From Hydrangea macrophylla (Eukaryota; Streptophyta; Magnoliopsida; Cornales; Hydrangeaceae): a DNA stretch of 64,000 bases. Under the pieces are notes generated by a model that saw only the letters and a list, made by a program, of their open reading frames with translations, did no database searches and was not told the origin of the DNA. Made by a program: the position numbers and the translations under genes. The DNA is taken from the NCBI GenBank assembly GCA_033977485.1, contig CM066997.1, positions 75,238,634 to 75,302,633 of the forward strand, in the 5' to 3' direction. Below, in pieces: positions 1 to 10,665 of this stretch (within the stretch, counting starts at the first letter, position 1; each line of letters begins with the position of its first letter).

Positions 1-1176
1 TGACATTCAAAGCACATTAGTTATTCACTAAGTATAATACTTAACAAAGCCGTTTTCCTTTTCTGTTGTGGTAAATAACAAGCACCGCAGGTTCGGAGCA
101 ACACTTGGAGAGGAATTAACAGGAGAGATGGGAGAGATGGGGGAGATTTGGGGTTTGTACTTGAGAATCTCCTTTTAACTTGTAAAGTGTTGTAAATTAT
201 AGTTTCTTTATGGTAAAGTTGGTGTTTTGGTTGTAACTATGGAACTTAGATCCTTAAACTTGTATTTTGGTAGTTTGGAGTTTAATTTGGAAAAACTATG
301 TATATTCCTTTGTTTTGGTTGATTATGTGAAAGTTTCTAACACAAACCATTCCAGCAAGTCCGGTTGGTGTTGCAAGTGTTGAGGACAAATTCCAATTGT
401 TATATATGTTAATTAAGGTTTTAAGTTCATGTCTACCAAGTTTAATGAACTTCTTATATGAGTTGAGTTTCAAATTCTTGTTTTGATTAAAAAAGAATTG
501 AGATCATGTGTTAACTTGATCCAATTGTGGGGGGTGGATATGTGGTACATGCTTGGTTGATGCCTAAATATGTTTGGGTGTATGTGTAGAGTGATCTCCT
601 AATGTTTTATGAGGTTTGGTGTAGTTCTTGATGTGCTTAAACATGTATTGCAGAGTTTTTTTTAGTAGCAGGATCTATTCTGCAGAACGTGGATCGATCC
701 GTGGGTAAGGGTGGATCAATCCAGCTTTTCTAGGAAGAAAACTGCGATAAAATTTTAAAGATGGATCGATCTAGGTTTTCGAGCGGATCGATCCAGGATT
801 TGAAAGGAACATTCTGAGAGAAATTATAAAAGATGGATCGATCCGGGTGTTTAAGGCGGATCAATCCACTTGTAATTTTCCCAAATTTTCACATACGCTT
901 TTACGAAAACGTGTACAACTTTTCCTAGGAAAATCGGATTCGCGCACCGTTTTGTTTGTTGGAACCAGGACTCAAAGATCTATCTTAAAAATCTTACTAT
1001 CATTCTTAATGATCATTTTTCCCTTGGGTTGTTTCGTCATAGTAAGCCCCTCTGTGCTGACTCAAATCATGTTTTTCTTTAGTAACTAACATGGTTTCAT
1101 GCTTATTAGTGTATTTTGGGTGCGTATAGTCTTGTTACACGTGTCTTGATTCGCGGGGGAGGGTTGGAGTATGACA
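1..1176 (+). repeat. LTR 3' portion of an unrelated gypsy-type element
   Basis: The sequence ends in a TGACA-type LTR terminus at 1172-1176, followed five bases later by a tRNA-iMet primer site, so this is the downstream part of a plus-strand LTR. The left boundary is not visible; a G-rich purine run at 528-538 could be an old polypurine tract, which would put the LTR start near 541, but this is weak. Between 691 and 867 lies a cluster of the palindrome GGATCGATCC (perfect at 691, 785 and 835; one-mismatch copies near 712, 763 and 858). No coding sequence is credible here; the 80-codon frame at 847-1089 has no recognisable domain and lies in LTR DNA. Confidence 0.55.
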
Positions 1177-1181
1177 AGTTT

Positions 1182-1193
1182 TGGTATCAGAGC
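1182..1193 (+). promoter_or_regulatory. Primer-binding site, tRNA-iMet type
   Basis: TGGTATCAGAGC is the standard complement of the 3' end of plant initiator tRNA-Met, used by chromoviruses and copia elements. It belongs to the LTR ending at 1176. The element it should prime is missing: 80 bases on, a different primer site (tRNA-Asp) opens element A. Confidence 0.75.
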
Positions 1194-1266
1194 AATAGAC
1201 TAGATTATTTATACAATCACCTACACTTGGGTGTTTATAAGAAAACCTGTCAATAGGATGTCGTCA
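1194..1266 (+). repeat. Terminal remnant of the Athila-type 5' LTR
   Basis: The stretch with the phrase CACCTACACTTGGGTGTTT resembles the U5 end of the solo LTR at 26200-26240, and it stops at a CA followed by AGTTT and the tRNA-Asp primer site. Only about 70 bases of the LTR remain; the rest was replaced by the foreign LTR to the left. Confidence 0.5.
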
Positions 1267-1271
1267 AGTTT

Positions 1272-1289
1272 TGGCGCCGTTGCCGGGGA
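1272..1289 (+). promoter_or_regulatory. Primer-binding site, tRNA-Asp type
   Basis: TGGCGCCGTTGCCGGGGA complements the 3' end of plant tRNA-Asp, the usual primer of Athila-lineage elements. It marks the start of the internal region of element A. Confidence 0.9.
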
Positions 1290-1590
1290 ACAGTTAAAAA
1301 AAATAAATGAATAAATGAAGTTAGGTTTAAGACTATTTCTCCCACTATATATATACCTCTAGTTTTCTTTTTAAGAAAATAATAATGATAAAAAAAATAT
1401 ATATAAAAACTATATATAATTTTTTCTCGTGAACTATTTATAAATATAAATTTACAAGTATGTACGTGTCTATCTTCTAAAAAAGTATATATATATATAT
1501 TAAAAATATAAAAAAGGATTTTTGTTACTTAGCTATAAATTATAATATTATTAATATTTTTAAAAAAACTTAGCTTTTCTTTTACTTCAT
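1290..1590 (+). other. Untranslated leader of element A
   Basis: Very AT-rich spacer with runs of A and TATATA between primer site and gag. I see no ORF or structured motif in it. Confidence 0.6.
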
Positions 1591-2620
1591 ATGTCTTTAG
1601 ATACTACTGAAACTTTATATCAAGTACCATATAATTATAATATTTCTAATGATTCATCTAGTATACAGTTTCCTAGAATCATGGATGAAATTGAAGGCAT
1701 AGAAGGAATAGCTGATGATGCTCATAGTGAACATGGGAAAATATACCACAATTTATTTTGCCAGAACGTGAACAACGCTCTTTATGTGATCTATTTACCC
1801 AGAATGAAACATCACTCCTTCTTGCATAATTCTACCTAGACATATAGGAAATTTTCACTTTAGACAAGACATAATTCCACTCTTACCAACTTTCCATGGA
1901 ATGGGGTCAGAATGTGCTTATTTACATATTCGTGAATTTGAAAAAGTCTGTAGTACGTTCTCTGATCAAAGCTCTTCTATTGAAATAATCCGCCTTAAGT
2001 TTTTTCCTTTTCTTTAAAAGATAAAGCTAAAGCTTGGCTTTTATCTTTTCGTCCTGAATCTATAACTTCATGGCATGATATGAATGAAGCCTTTCTAAAA
2101 AAAAATTTATCCTAAAAATATAACTAATAGCATGATACGTCAAATTAAGCTTTTTACTAAAAAAAAAGGAACTATTCCTTAAAGTTTGGGAATGTTTTAA
2201 AGATCTTCTGCTAGCTTGTCTACATCATGGATTTGAAAAATGACATCTAATTCATTTCTTTTATGAAGGATTAGAACCAAAATCAAAGAAATTAGTTGAA
2301 ACTATGTGCCAAGATGAAATTTTGAGTCAAACTGTCGACGAGGCTGAATCATACTTTGATTGGTTTGGAGAAAATGCTTCCCAGTGGAAAACAGAAGAAA
2401 TTGGTAAGACAAAAAAAGCTAAAAGTTTATGCCAATTACAATCAGAAGATGAATTAACACTGAAATATGAAGAATTAGCACGTAAAGTGGAAGTTATAAC
2501 AATTGAAAAAAATAATCCACCTAAGAAGAAAAGAGACCTTTGAGATAACTGTCATACGTTAGGACATCTTACGAATAAATGCCCAAACAGTTCAAATTTT
2601 AAAGAAATTGCTCCAGCAGA
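1591..2620 (+). pseudogene. gag: gag of element A (broken)
   Basis: Gag forms the virus-like particle and binds the RNA. An open start at 1591 encodes about 82 residues, then stops. Across several frames one can still read the hallmarks of an Athila gag: LPTFHGM, a YLHIREFEKVCSTF block near 1920, KFFPFSLKDKAKAWLLSF near 2000, and an acidic, lysine-rich C-terminal part open at 2304-2543. A damaged zinc knuckle follows near 2545-2580 (NCHTLGHLTNKC, first Cys replaced by a stop). At least three frame changes and two stops, several in runs of A, show it is dead. Identification as gag is firm; exact limits are not. Confidence 0.8.
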
Positions 2621-4022
2621 GATAAATGCTGTGAATAATTATAGGGGTCCCCAAAACTCTTATGGTAATTTATACCAGTCTAACTGGAGGAATCCTCCAA
2701 ACAATATGTATACCAACGAAGGTATTTTACAATTTCAGCATCAACAGTAGCCTGCTCAAAATAATCAGTCGTATTTACCTCCTCTACCTCAATTTCAACA
2801 AACACAAAATATAATACACAGTAAAATTCTAATGTTTATGTGCCTCCGCACAAGAAAGTACAAGAGGAACCTTTACAGTTTATGATGCAACAATTAATAC
2901 AAATCATGGGAAAACTTCAAACATCTGTGGATAGGATTAATAATCAACACGATTCTAAAGGAAAAGACATTTTTCCTGCCTAACCACAACCTAATCCAAG
3001 GGGACAACCACAAGGTGATCCCTCAACTTCTGGTATTAGTCAACATGAACAAGTAAAAGCTGTAACTGTATTAAGAAGTGGTAAGGCTGCAGGACAAGAA
3101 ATTTTACCCACTTTATAAGAAAGAGCATACCAATAAGGATGATAATATGCTAGAAATTGAGGAAGAAATAGATGAAGATAAAATTGCTAATGAAGTTGAA
3201 ATTGAAACCTTTGAAAAACAAAAAATTTCTCAAGAAAATGAAACATCTGATTTACCAATGGAAAAAGAAACAGAGGAAACTCCGGAATATTCTCCTCAAA
3301 TTCCTTATCCACAACGTTTAAGAAAATACCAAAATGCTAAGAATCAGGAATATCTAGAATTATTTAAACAAGTGCATATTAATATTCCTCTCTTTGATGT
3401 AATTAATCAAGTACCTGTTTATGCAAAATTTTTAAAAGATTTATGTACTGTCAAATGTAAGCAAAATGTAAGATGTGTATTCCGCTGACTTCATAGAAGA
3501 AATTAATTCCATCATACAACATAATTTACCGACGAAATTTAAAGACCCAGGTACACTAACAATATCATGTATTATTGGAAATCACAAAATTAATCACGCA
3601 CTCCTTGACTTAGGAGCTAGTGTAAACTTGTTTCCTTATTTTGTTTATCAATAGCTTGGATTAGGTGAGCAAAGCCTACTCACGTGGTATTACAACTTGC
3701 TGATATATCTACAAAATATCCGCGAGGAATTTTGGAAGATATTCTTGTCAAAGTTGACAAATTTATTTTTCCAGTAGATTTTGTAATACTTGATACAGAA
3801 CCAATATTAGATGCTAATGTGCAAATACCAATCATTTTTGGAAGGCCCTTCTTAACTATCATTGATGCCACTATTCGAATCCGTAGTGGTGTGATGATTG
3901 TAGTATTTGAAAATATGACTTTAAATATTAAATTTTTTCTAATCCACAACATCAAGAAGAAGATGAGAATATTGAAGAAGTTCATGCTATTGAATCTCTA
4001 TCACGAGAATATTTTAACTTGA
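2621..4022 (+). pseudogene. gag C-terminus and aspartic protease of element A (broken)
   Basis: After a low-complexity Q/N-rich stretch (2640-3000), an open frame at 3078-3488 carries an acidic linker and a PYPQRLRK ... FKQVHINIPLFDVI block, typical of the Athila gag-protease junction. The protease core follows: LLDLGASVNLFP at about 3602-3637 holds the catalytic Asp in the DLGAS form usual for this lineage. A frameshift and a TAG then interrupt it, and the frame at 3684-4022 continues with [22 protein letters not shown] and the flap-like IIFGRPFL. The protease would cleave the polyprotein. An antisense frame at 3680-3985 is a shadow. Confidence 0.8.
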
Positions 4023-4121
4023 CTTGTTATAATAATTTTGTAGAATCTGTTTTTAATAACTCTATTCAGAAACTAGACATTAATAATCTACAAAAACATA
4101 TTATAAGTCAAGTATGTTTTA

Positions 4122-5697
4122 ATGAAGATTCAACAGAAAAAAATAATTCAAGAAGCAATGTGGATCACACATTTTGAACCTTTACCATCAAAGACTACAT
4201 TAACACTTCCATCTAATTTACAAACTTCACAGTTAGAATTAAAAGAACTCCCTAAAGAGCTTAAATATGCTTTCCTTGGTAGTAATGATATCTATCCTAT
4301 AATAATATCATTTCTTCTAGACTCTAGTCAAGAAAATAAACTCATTAGTATGCTTCAGAAGCATAAAAGTGTCATTGGTTGGAGTATAGCATATTTAAAA
4401 GGTATAAGCCCTTCAATATGCACTCACAATATATATCTTGAAGATAATGCTAAAACCTCAAGAGAAATTCAAAGAAGACTTAATCCTATTATGCAGCAAG
4501 TAGTCAAGAAGGAAGTTCTCAAGCTACTCGATATGGCATTGTATATTCAATATCCGATAGTAAATGGGTAAGTCCAACATAAGTTGTGCTAAAAAAAAGT
4601 AGGAATTACAGTTGTTCCAAATTCAAAGGGAGAATTAATTCCCACTCGTGTCACAACTGGATGGTGTGTATGCATAGACTACAGAAAACTCAATGCTGTA
4701 ACTCGTAAAGATCACTTTCCTTTACCTTTTATGGATCAAATGTTAGAAAGAATTGCGGGCCATAAGTATTACTATTTTCTAGATGGTTATAGTGGTTACA
4801 ATCAAATACAGATCGCACCAGAAGATCAGGAAAACTACTTTCCCATGTCCGTTTGTAACTTTCGCCTATCGTCGAATGCCCTTTGGTGTTTGCAATGCAC
4901 CTGCGACCTTTCAAAGGTGTATGCTAAGTATTTTCAGTGATATGGTAGAAAAAAATTTAGAAGTTTTTATGGATGATTTTTCAATTTTTGGGAAATCCTA
5001 TGATGATTGCCTTACCAATCTTCAGAAAGTTCTCCAGAAATGTGAAAAAAAAAGTTTAGTTTTAAATTGGAAAAAATGTCATTTTATGGTCACTAAAGGT
5101 ATTGTCTTAGGACACATTATTTCTAAAAATGGGATACAGGTAGACAGCCAAAATAGATCTTATAGCTAATTTACCTATTCCCAAGACTGTAAAAGACATC
5201 CGTTCATTCTTAGGACATGCATGTTTTTATCGCCGATTCATAAAAAATTTTAGTACTATTTCTAGGCCTTTATATCAATTATTGCCCAAAGACACACATT
5301 TTGAATGGACTAAAGAACGTCAAAACTGCTTTAAGCAATTAAAAGAGCATCTCACTACTGCACCTATTATGCAATCTCCTGATTGGAGCTTACCATTTGA
5401 ATTAATGTGTGATGCAAGTGACTTTGCCATTGGAGCTATCCTAGGGCAGAGAAGGGATAAAAAGGCATCAGTTATATACTACCCCAGTAGAACTATGGAT
5501 AGTGCTCAAATGAACTACTCAACTACTGAAAAAGAATTGTTAATCGTGGTATTCGCCCTTAATAAATTTAGGCAATACTTGATTTGTTACCCTATTATTT
5601 GTTTTACAGACCATTTAGCTCTGAAATACCTACTTTCAAAGAAAGATACTAGCCTAGGCTTATTAGGTGGATACTCCTACTACATGAATTTAATTTA
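4122..5697 (+). pseudogene. pol: Reverse transcriptase and RNase H (N-part) of element A (broken)
   Basis: 4122-4571 is the pre-RT connector (ELPKELKYAFLG, HKSVIGWSI, THNIYLED, RRLNPIMQQVVKKEV). RT follows in at least three frames: GWCVCIDYRKLNAVTRKDHFPLPFMDQM near 4660-4740, LDGYSGYNQIQIAPEDQE, the palm motif YRRMPFGVCNAPATFQRCM near 4869, and the catalytic FMDD near 4965-4976. RNase H starts at 5282 with FEWTKERQNCFKQLK and keeps CDASDFAIGAILGQ and STTEKELLIVVFAL, so its first Asp and Glu are present. At 5697 the gene is cut by the Mutator-like insertion and resumes at 7679. Frameshifts near 4600, 4840 and 5150 make it non-functional. Confidence 0.85.
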
Positions 5698-6127
5698 GGG
5701 AAAATTGGTGAAAATGTTATTAAAAGGAGGTTTATTGGGATTAAAGACAATTTAAAATACACATTGGAAACAAGTCCTGCCAGAAAAAGACAAAAGAAAC
5801 AAATTTAAAAAAGTCGCATTTACCCTCGTCACACGCGCCACATGCACATGATCACAGCCTGCACAAGCGTGCCTCACGCGCGCCTCACGCGCTTCACGCC
5901 CATGGCTGCCTTCCCAAACTGCTTGTACCATGCAAGCATTGTACCATAGAAATTTTAATTTCGAAAAAATGTTTTTAAACTTTAAACCTCCATAACTTTG
6001 TTTCTACAACTCCATTTTTTGTAAATTTTATACCGTTGGAATTGTGCCGACGAGATCTACAAAACTAGTACCCATGTTGATATGTTTCGAGGAAAAAAAA
6101 AATCAAGTTTTTTCATATATGAATAAT

Positions 6128-7171
6128 AAGTGAAATTTCACTTAACAAGATGAAATTTTTGAATATATAAAATGTTAAGTGAAATTTCACTTGACTGCAT
6201 ATATCCCGCTCTTCACTGCATATTATGTTAAACTCCCTAACTTCGAATTTATGCGCACAATAGAACTTAGAAGTACAGTTCCGTTACTAGAACAATGACT
6301 GGATGATCTCAATGTCCATAATAGCATTGTAAAAACTAAAAAGTTTATCATCTCATAGTTCGAAAATGAGTGGTGCTTGTGAGTTGTGGCCCAGTTGACA
6401 TTTTTAATACAAGAAATTGAGACATACTTTGTATTAACGACCGATATTTTACTGAGTCATACTTAATATATATGTATATATATATAAAATCTTACTCAAG
6501 TCGACCTTATGTTTCTTCTTTCTTGTGATCATAGCATCTGATGGTCCAGTTCAAGTTTACTACATAAATATTAAGTGAAAGTTCACTTAATATTTCAACC
6601 TCCTTAAATATTAAGTGATCACAGCATTTGATGGTCTAGTTCAAGTTTACTACATAGATAACAAGTGCATGACCAGTTCAACCTCCATAAATATTAAGTG
6701 AACTTTCACTTTTTTTATCATGTACTGAGTGAAATTTTACTTAATAAGTGAAATTTCACTTATTATTCATATATGTAAAAACTTGAATTTTTTTTTACAT
6801 ATATGAAAATTTTCACTTAATAAGTGAAATTTAACTTATTATTCATATATTTAAAAATTGAATTTAGGGCTTTTTTGGGATAAGCTTTTAAAACTGTAAA
6901 ATGGAGCTTTTAAAAGCTCAAGGTTACTTTTTGGCTTCATGATATTTTTTTGAAGAGCTATGTGCCACTTGTACAAAATTATCAAACAACTTAATAGTAA
7001 ATTTCATTAGCTACTTTTAAAATCGTGTGTGGGGTGGGGGGGGGGCAAACTAAGCCCTAATCTATACTTAAAGCATTTGCAACCTGCTCAATTTACCCAT
7101 TTTTAAACTCACTTAATATTTCATGTACTCAGTGAAATTTGAAATTTCACTTAATAAGTGAAATTTCACTA
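6128..7171. repeat. Array of AAGTGAAATTTCACTT palindromes in the Mutator-like element
   Basis: The 16-bp palindrome is perfect at 6128-6143, 6177-6192 and 6746-6761, with one- or two-mismatch copies near 6572, 6690, 6821 and 7156 and half-sites between. They sit in the loop between the two arms, so the strand can fold at two scales. Confidence 0.8.
6865..7059. mobile_element. Possible MITE nested in the Mutator-like element
   Basis: A 195-bp segment begins TAGGGCTTTTTTGGG and ends in the near reverse complement GCAAACTAAGCCCTA, the form of terminal repeats common in plant hAT-type MITEs. It interrupts the palindrome array. I could not find a clean 8-bp or 3-bp target duplication, so family and exact ends are uncertain. 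A G-run lies at its right end (7034-7045). Confidence 0.4.
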
Positions 7172-7678
7172 ATTATTCATATATGTAAAAATTTAATTTT
7201 TTTTTGCTCAAAACATATCAACAATGGTACTAGTTTTGTAGGTCTCGTCGACACGATTTTAACGGTATAAAATTTATGAAAAATGGAGTTGTAGATCAAA
7301 AGTTATGGAGGTTTAAAATTTAAAAATATTTTTCAAAATTAGAAATTATAGGGTACAAAGCTCACACCATGTGAGCGGCTTGGAAAACGAATTCGCGCGT
7401 GATAGCGCAGTGGGGAGACAACTTTCACGTGGGCGTGTCAGGACGTTTGACTTGCTGCACAAGGGGACGTTTGGGTTTGCCATTTACAATTCCTTTATGG
7501 GTAGTTTGATCAGATGGAAAGAGTAAAATGGACTTGAAAAGTGATGTTTTAATATTGTGGATGTAGGTTAAAAATGGGCTTGAGCTTTTGTCCTTAGGGA
7601 GTGTGTTGTTAATGGGCTGTCTTTTAATCCAAATATACCCAATTTTAAGGACCTTAAGCCAAGCCTCCCTTTAATTTA

Positions 7679-9117
7679 ATAATCAAAGACAAAAAAGGAG
7701 TAGAAAATGTGGTAGCTGATCACTTATCCGCCTCACTTTTGAAGACAATACCAGCGAACCCTTACCTATTCAAGACTCTTTTCCTGATGAACAGTTATCT
7801 TCTGTGACTTCCCTGCCATGGTATTCTGATCTTATTAATTATTTAGTAACTGGAAAAATACTAAGCAATTGGTCATCATTAGATAAAAAGAGATTTCTAG
7901 CTATTGTTAGGCATTTCTACATTGATGACCCATATTTGTTTAACATTGTGCCGATCAGGTAATTAGAAAATGTGTTCCTAATGAAGAAATCGAAAATGTA
8001 CTCTTCATGTGTCATTCGTCCTTTTGTGGAGGACTTTTTCCATCTCGAGTAACTGCCATGAAAATTTTACAAAGTGGTTTATATTGGCCAACTCTATTTA
8101 AAGATTCATATTTATATTGTAACACTTGTAACCGCTGCCAAATGTTGGGTAGTATTACAAAAAGAAATCAAATGCCAATGATCCCTATAATTACAATTGA
8201 AATATTTGATTGTTGGGGCATTGACTTTATGAGATGTTTTCCTCCATCTTGCCAATATGAATATATTTTATTAGCAGTCGAATATATTTCAAAATGGGTA
8301 GAAGCTATTCCTACAATAAAGAATGATCACCGTATAGTTATTGCATTTTTAAAAGATAATATACTTTCTCGATTTGGAACTCCAAAAGCAATAATAAGTG
8401 ATCAAGGAACTCATTTCTGTAACAAGCCATTTGAAAAATTAATGAAAAGATATGGAGTGACCCATAAGGTGTCAACCGCATACCATCCATAAAGAAATGG
8501 ACATGCTGAATTAGCTAATAGGCAAATTAAGCATATTCTCGAAAAAAACTGTGAATTCTAATCGTAAAGACTGGTCTTAAAAATTAACGGATGCTTTATG
8601 GGCATATAAAACTGCTTATAAGACTCATTTGGGGATGTCACCATACAGACTTGTTTATGGAAAAGCTTGTCACCTACTAGTAGAATTAGAACATAAGGCA
8701 TATTAGACTACTAGGACTTTAAATTGTAACATTGAAGATAGAGAAATTTTAAGAAAATTACTATTAAATGAGCTTGAAGAAATTCGTAAAGACACATATG
8801 ATAATGCTCGAATTCATCAAGCAAGAACTAAAATGTATCATAATAAGAATCTTTTGCGGAAAATATTTACCCCCGCGCAAAAAGTTCTATTATATGACTC
8901 AAAACTACATCTTTTTAGAGGAAAAATGAAATCTCAATGGACTGATCCGTATATAGTAAAAAATGTTTATCCTTATGGAACTATCGAGATTGAAGACCCT
9001 AAAGATGAAAATACATTTAAAGTTAATGGACATAGATTAAAGCCATTTTTAGAAGGATTTGAACCTGAGTTGGAGTCTATTCCTTTGGAAGACCCCAACT
9101 ATAATACTCCTTAATAT
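7679..9117 (+). pseudogene. pol: RNase H C-terminus and integrase of element A (broken)
   Basis: 7679-7740 restores the end of RNase H (IIKDKKGVENVVADHLS, last catalytic Asp). The integrase zinc domain follows (HSSFCGGLFPSRVTAMKIL with CNTCNRCQ) and the frame open at 8007-8492 contains the catalytic core: Asp in WGIDFM near 8218, Asp in SDQGTHF near 8400; the Glu in NGHAELANRQIK near 8508 lies just past a TAA. After frame changes the C-terminal domain is open at 8833-9114 (VLLYDSKLHLFRGKMKSQWTDPYIV, FKVNGHRLKPF), ending in a TAA that is probably the true pol stop. Integrase would insert the cDNA. Too damaged to work. Confidence 0.85.
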
Positions 9118-9308
9118 CTTGAATCATATATACTATAGGACATAGTGTATCAGAGTATTTATGTTCTCATAGTCCTATACTCCTATTTTAATCACTTTAT
9201 ATATATATAAGTTAATTTTGTCATTATCTGTGTATTTATTTTTTTACAGGTGTTATCATTGGCTTCTTTTTCTCATCTCACTCATTGAGAACAATGTCAG
9301 ACTCAGTT

Positions 9309-9334
9309 GGGGGGGGGGGGGGGGGGGGGGGGGG
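9309..9334 (+). repeat. Uninterrupted run of 26 G
   Basis: It follows CATTGAGAACAATGTCAGACTCAGTT, the usual phrase after pol in Athila-type elements, where a shorter G-rich purine tract is expected. A near-perfect direct repeat (GGTTTCACGATTAACnCCTGT) lies directly downstream at 9337-9378. The length may be inflated by sequencing error. Confidence 0.85.
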
Positions 9335-9460
9335 ACGGTTTCACGATTAACACCTGTCGGTTTCACGATTAACGCCTGTTTGTTTATTTTTTCTTTATTT
9401 CTTAAAAAAAAAAATTAAATTAATCTTTTTAGAGAAAGACACACTCAAAAAGAGAAAATG

Positions 9461-9803
9461 GCTATATATAGGGCTTTAAACCCTAAAAACTTTCCCTATC
9501 TCTCGTTTTTTCCTTCTTCTCCCTCTCTTTCTTTTCTCTTCTCTCTCCCACTGTGATTTCACTCTCTACAACTCACTCTCGCTCCAATCTCTCAATCTCC
9601 CATTTTTTTTTTGTTTTCTACGATCCAAAATCAAGATCAACTCTATCGATTACTAAAGGTAAGATCTATAATTCAGAAAAAAAACTTGATTTTTGATTTT
9701 ATTCTCTATTTTTTCGATCTGGCTTAAATTTTATGTTTTTATTTTTGATTTTTATTTTCTCTCTTTTCCATTATTTAATAAAAATATAATGCATAAATTG
9801 TAG
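9461..9803 (+). promoter_or_regulatory. Promoter-like module with leader intron, downstream of pol
   Basis: In order: TATATATA at 9463-9470, a telo-box AAACCCTAA at 9478-9486, a CT-rich leader typical of plant 5' UTRs (9495-9600), then AAAG/GTAAGA at 9655-9664, a good 5' splice site. The U-rich stretch that follows ends with ATTGTAG at 9797-9803, giving a possible 145-nt leader intron. This is how a plant gene start looks, and a telo-box is common in ribosomal-protein gene promoters. It may be an internal promoter for a 3' ORF of the element or a captured host fragment. No transcript evidence is available here. Confidence 0.45.
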
Positions 9804-10404
9804 GTATCCACTTACCAAAAAAGCTTGGAAATACCACTTGATCAACGACCCTACCTGGTTTTCAGATTTTCAGGAGACATGTGATATTTTTCCATTTTTT
9901 TATAAAAAAAAAATTGGACGACGCGCTAATTATCGGTCTTATGAATTTTAAACTTTATCTTGTTATTCTTCTAGTTCTTGCTATTTTAGTGCTGCGTTGC
10001 CCTTGTTAAAAAATAGAAAAAGAAAATAATAATTGTCCTTTCCTAGTTTTCTGTTTAAAAAAAAAATGAATCACATACAAGTCACCGCTCTTATAATTTT
10101 TAAAGTTTATACCATAATTCTTTTTATTATTATTGTTGTAATGATGCATTGTCTTAAACTTTGTTAAATAAAAAAAGAGAGAAAAATGTATTCTAGTTTT
10201 CTGTTCGAAAAAAAAGTAGTTCTTAGTATTAAAAAAAAAGTTTTTTAGTTTTTGAATATATTTATTTCTTAATATAAATATTTTTAGTTTTTAAATAAAA
10301 TTTCCACCCTCCCCCTCTGAGATTTCTTTAATTAGATCTTAGTTGATAGTTGAAAAGAGTGGAGGGTTGAGTCTAGCCTCTCTTGTTGGCTGAGCGTATA
10401 CGAA

Positions 10405-10665
10405 ATGGTTCCGACAGTCGATGACCAGACGTTAATGGGTCGCTCACTTGTTTCTGAGCAAAAGAAACTCTTTGCTGGTACTAGTCTTTATGCCATCAAA
10501 AGGAAAGCTAAAAGGTTAAGATGGTGTTTGAATTGTTATAGAGAAAAATGTCCTGCTTTAATTGGTCATAACGTCACATCTTTTAAAGTTTATTACTATT
10601 ACAAAAGAAAATTCAAATCAAAACAAAAGAAAATTTTGATTGAGAAAGAAGACTGGATCTTTTGA
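10405..10665 (+). CDS. Small basic hypothetical ORF
   Basis: An 86-codon ATG frame downstream of the promoter-like module, ending in TGA. The product is lysine/arginine- and tyrosine-rich (a YYYYKRKFKSKQKK tail) with three cysteines and no family I recognise. It lies where Athila elements can carry an envelope-like ORF, but it shows no signal peptide or transmembrane segment, so I do not call it envelope. It may be chance coding in the 3' region of element A. Confidence 0.2.
   Translation: MVPTVDDQTLMGRSLVSEQKKLFAGTSLYAIKRKAKRLRWCLNCYREKCPALIGHNVTSFKVYYYYKRKFKSKQKKILIEKEDWIF

Larger units (their letters stand above)
5698..7669. mobile_element. Non-autonomous Mutator-like element with long inverted arms
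   Basis: The insert is bounded by a perfect 9-bp direct duplication, TTTAATTTA, at 5689-5697 and 7670-7678. That length is diagnostic of Mutator-like elements. Its ends are GGGAAAATTGG and, inverted, GGGAGGCTTGG. The arms extend for hundreds of bases: 5940-6130 is the reverse complement of about 7150-7370 with good identity (share AAACCTCCATAACTT and TACAAAACTAGTACC), while the outer 240 bases are more diverged. Removing it joins the two halves of the RNase H gene of element A. It has no transposase, so it would depend on one in trans. GC-rich segments near 5830-5910 and 7375-7450 are rich in CACGCG/CGCGTG. Confidence 0.9.

Noticed and set aside
528..541. Polypurine tract marking an LTR start at 541
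   Set aside because: A G-rich run is present, but an LTR flanked by both a polypurine tract and a primer site needs a tandem element, for which there is no other sign.
10405..10665. Envelope-like gene of element A
   Set aside because: Position would fit, but the product has no signal peptide, membrane segment or similarity I can see; kept only as a hypothetical ORF.
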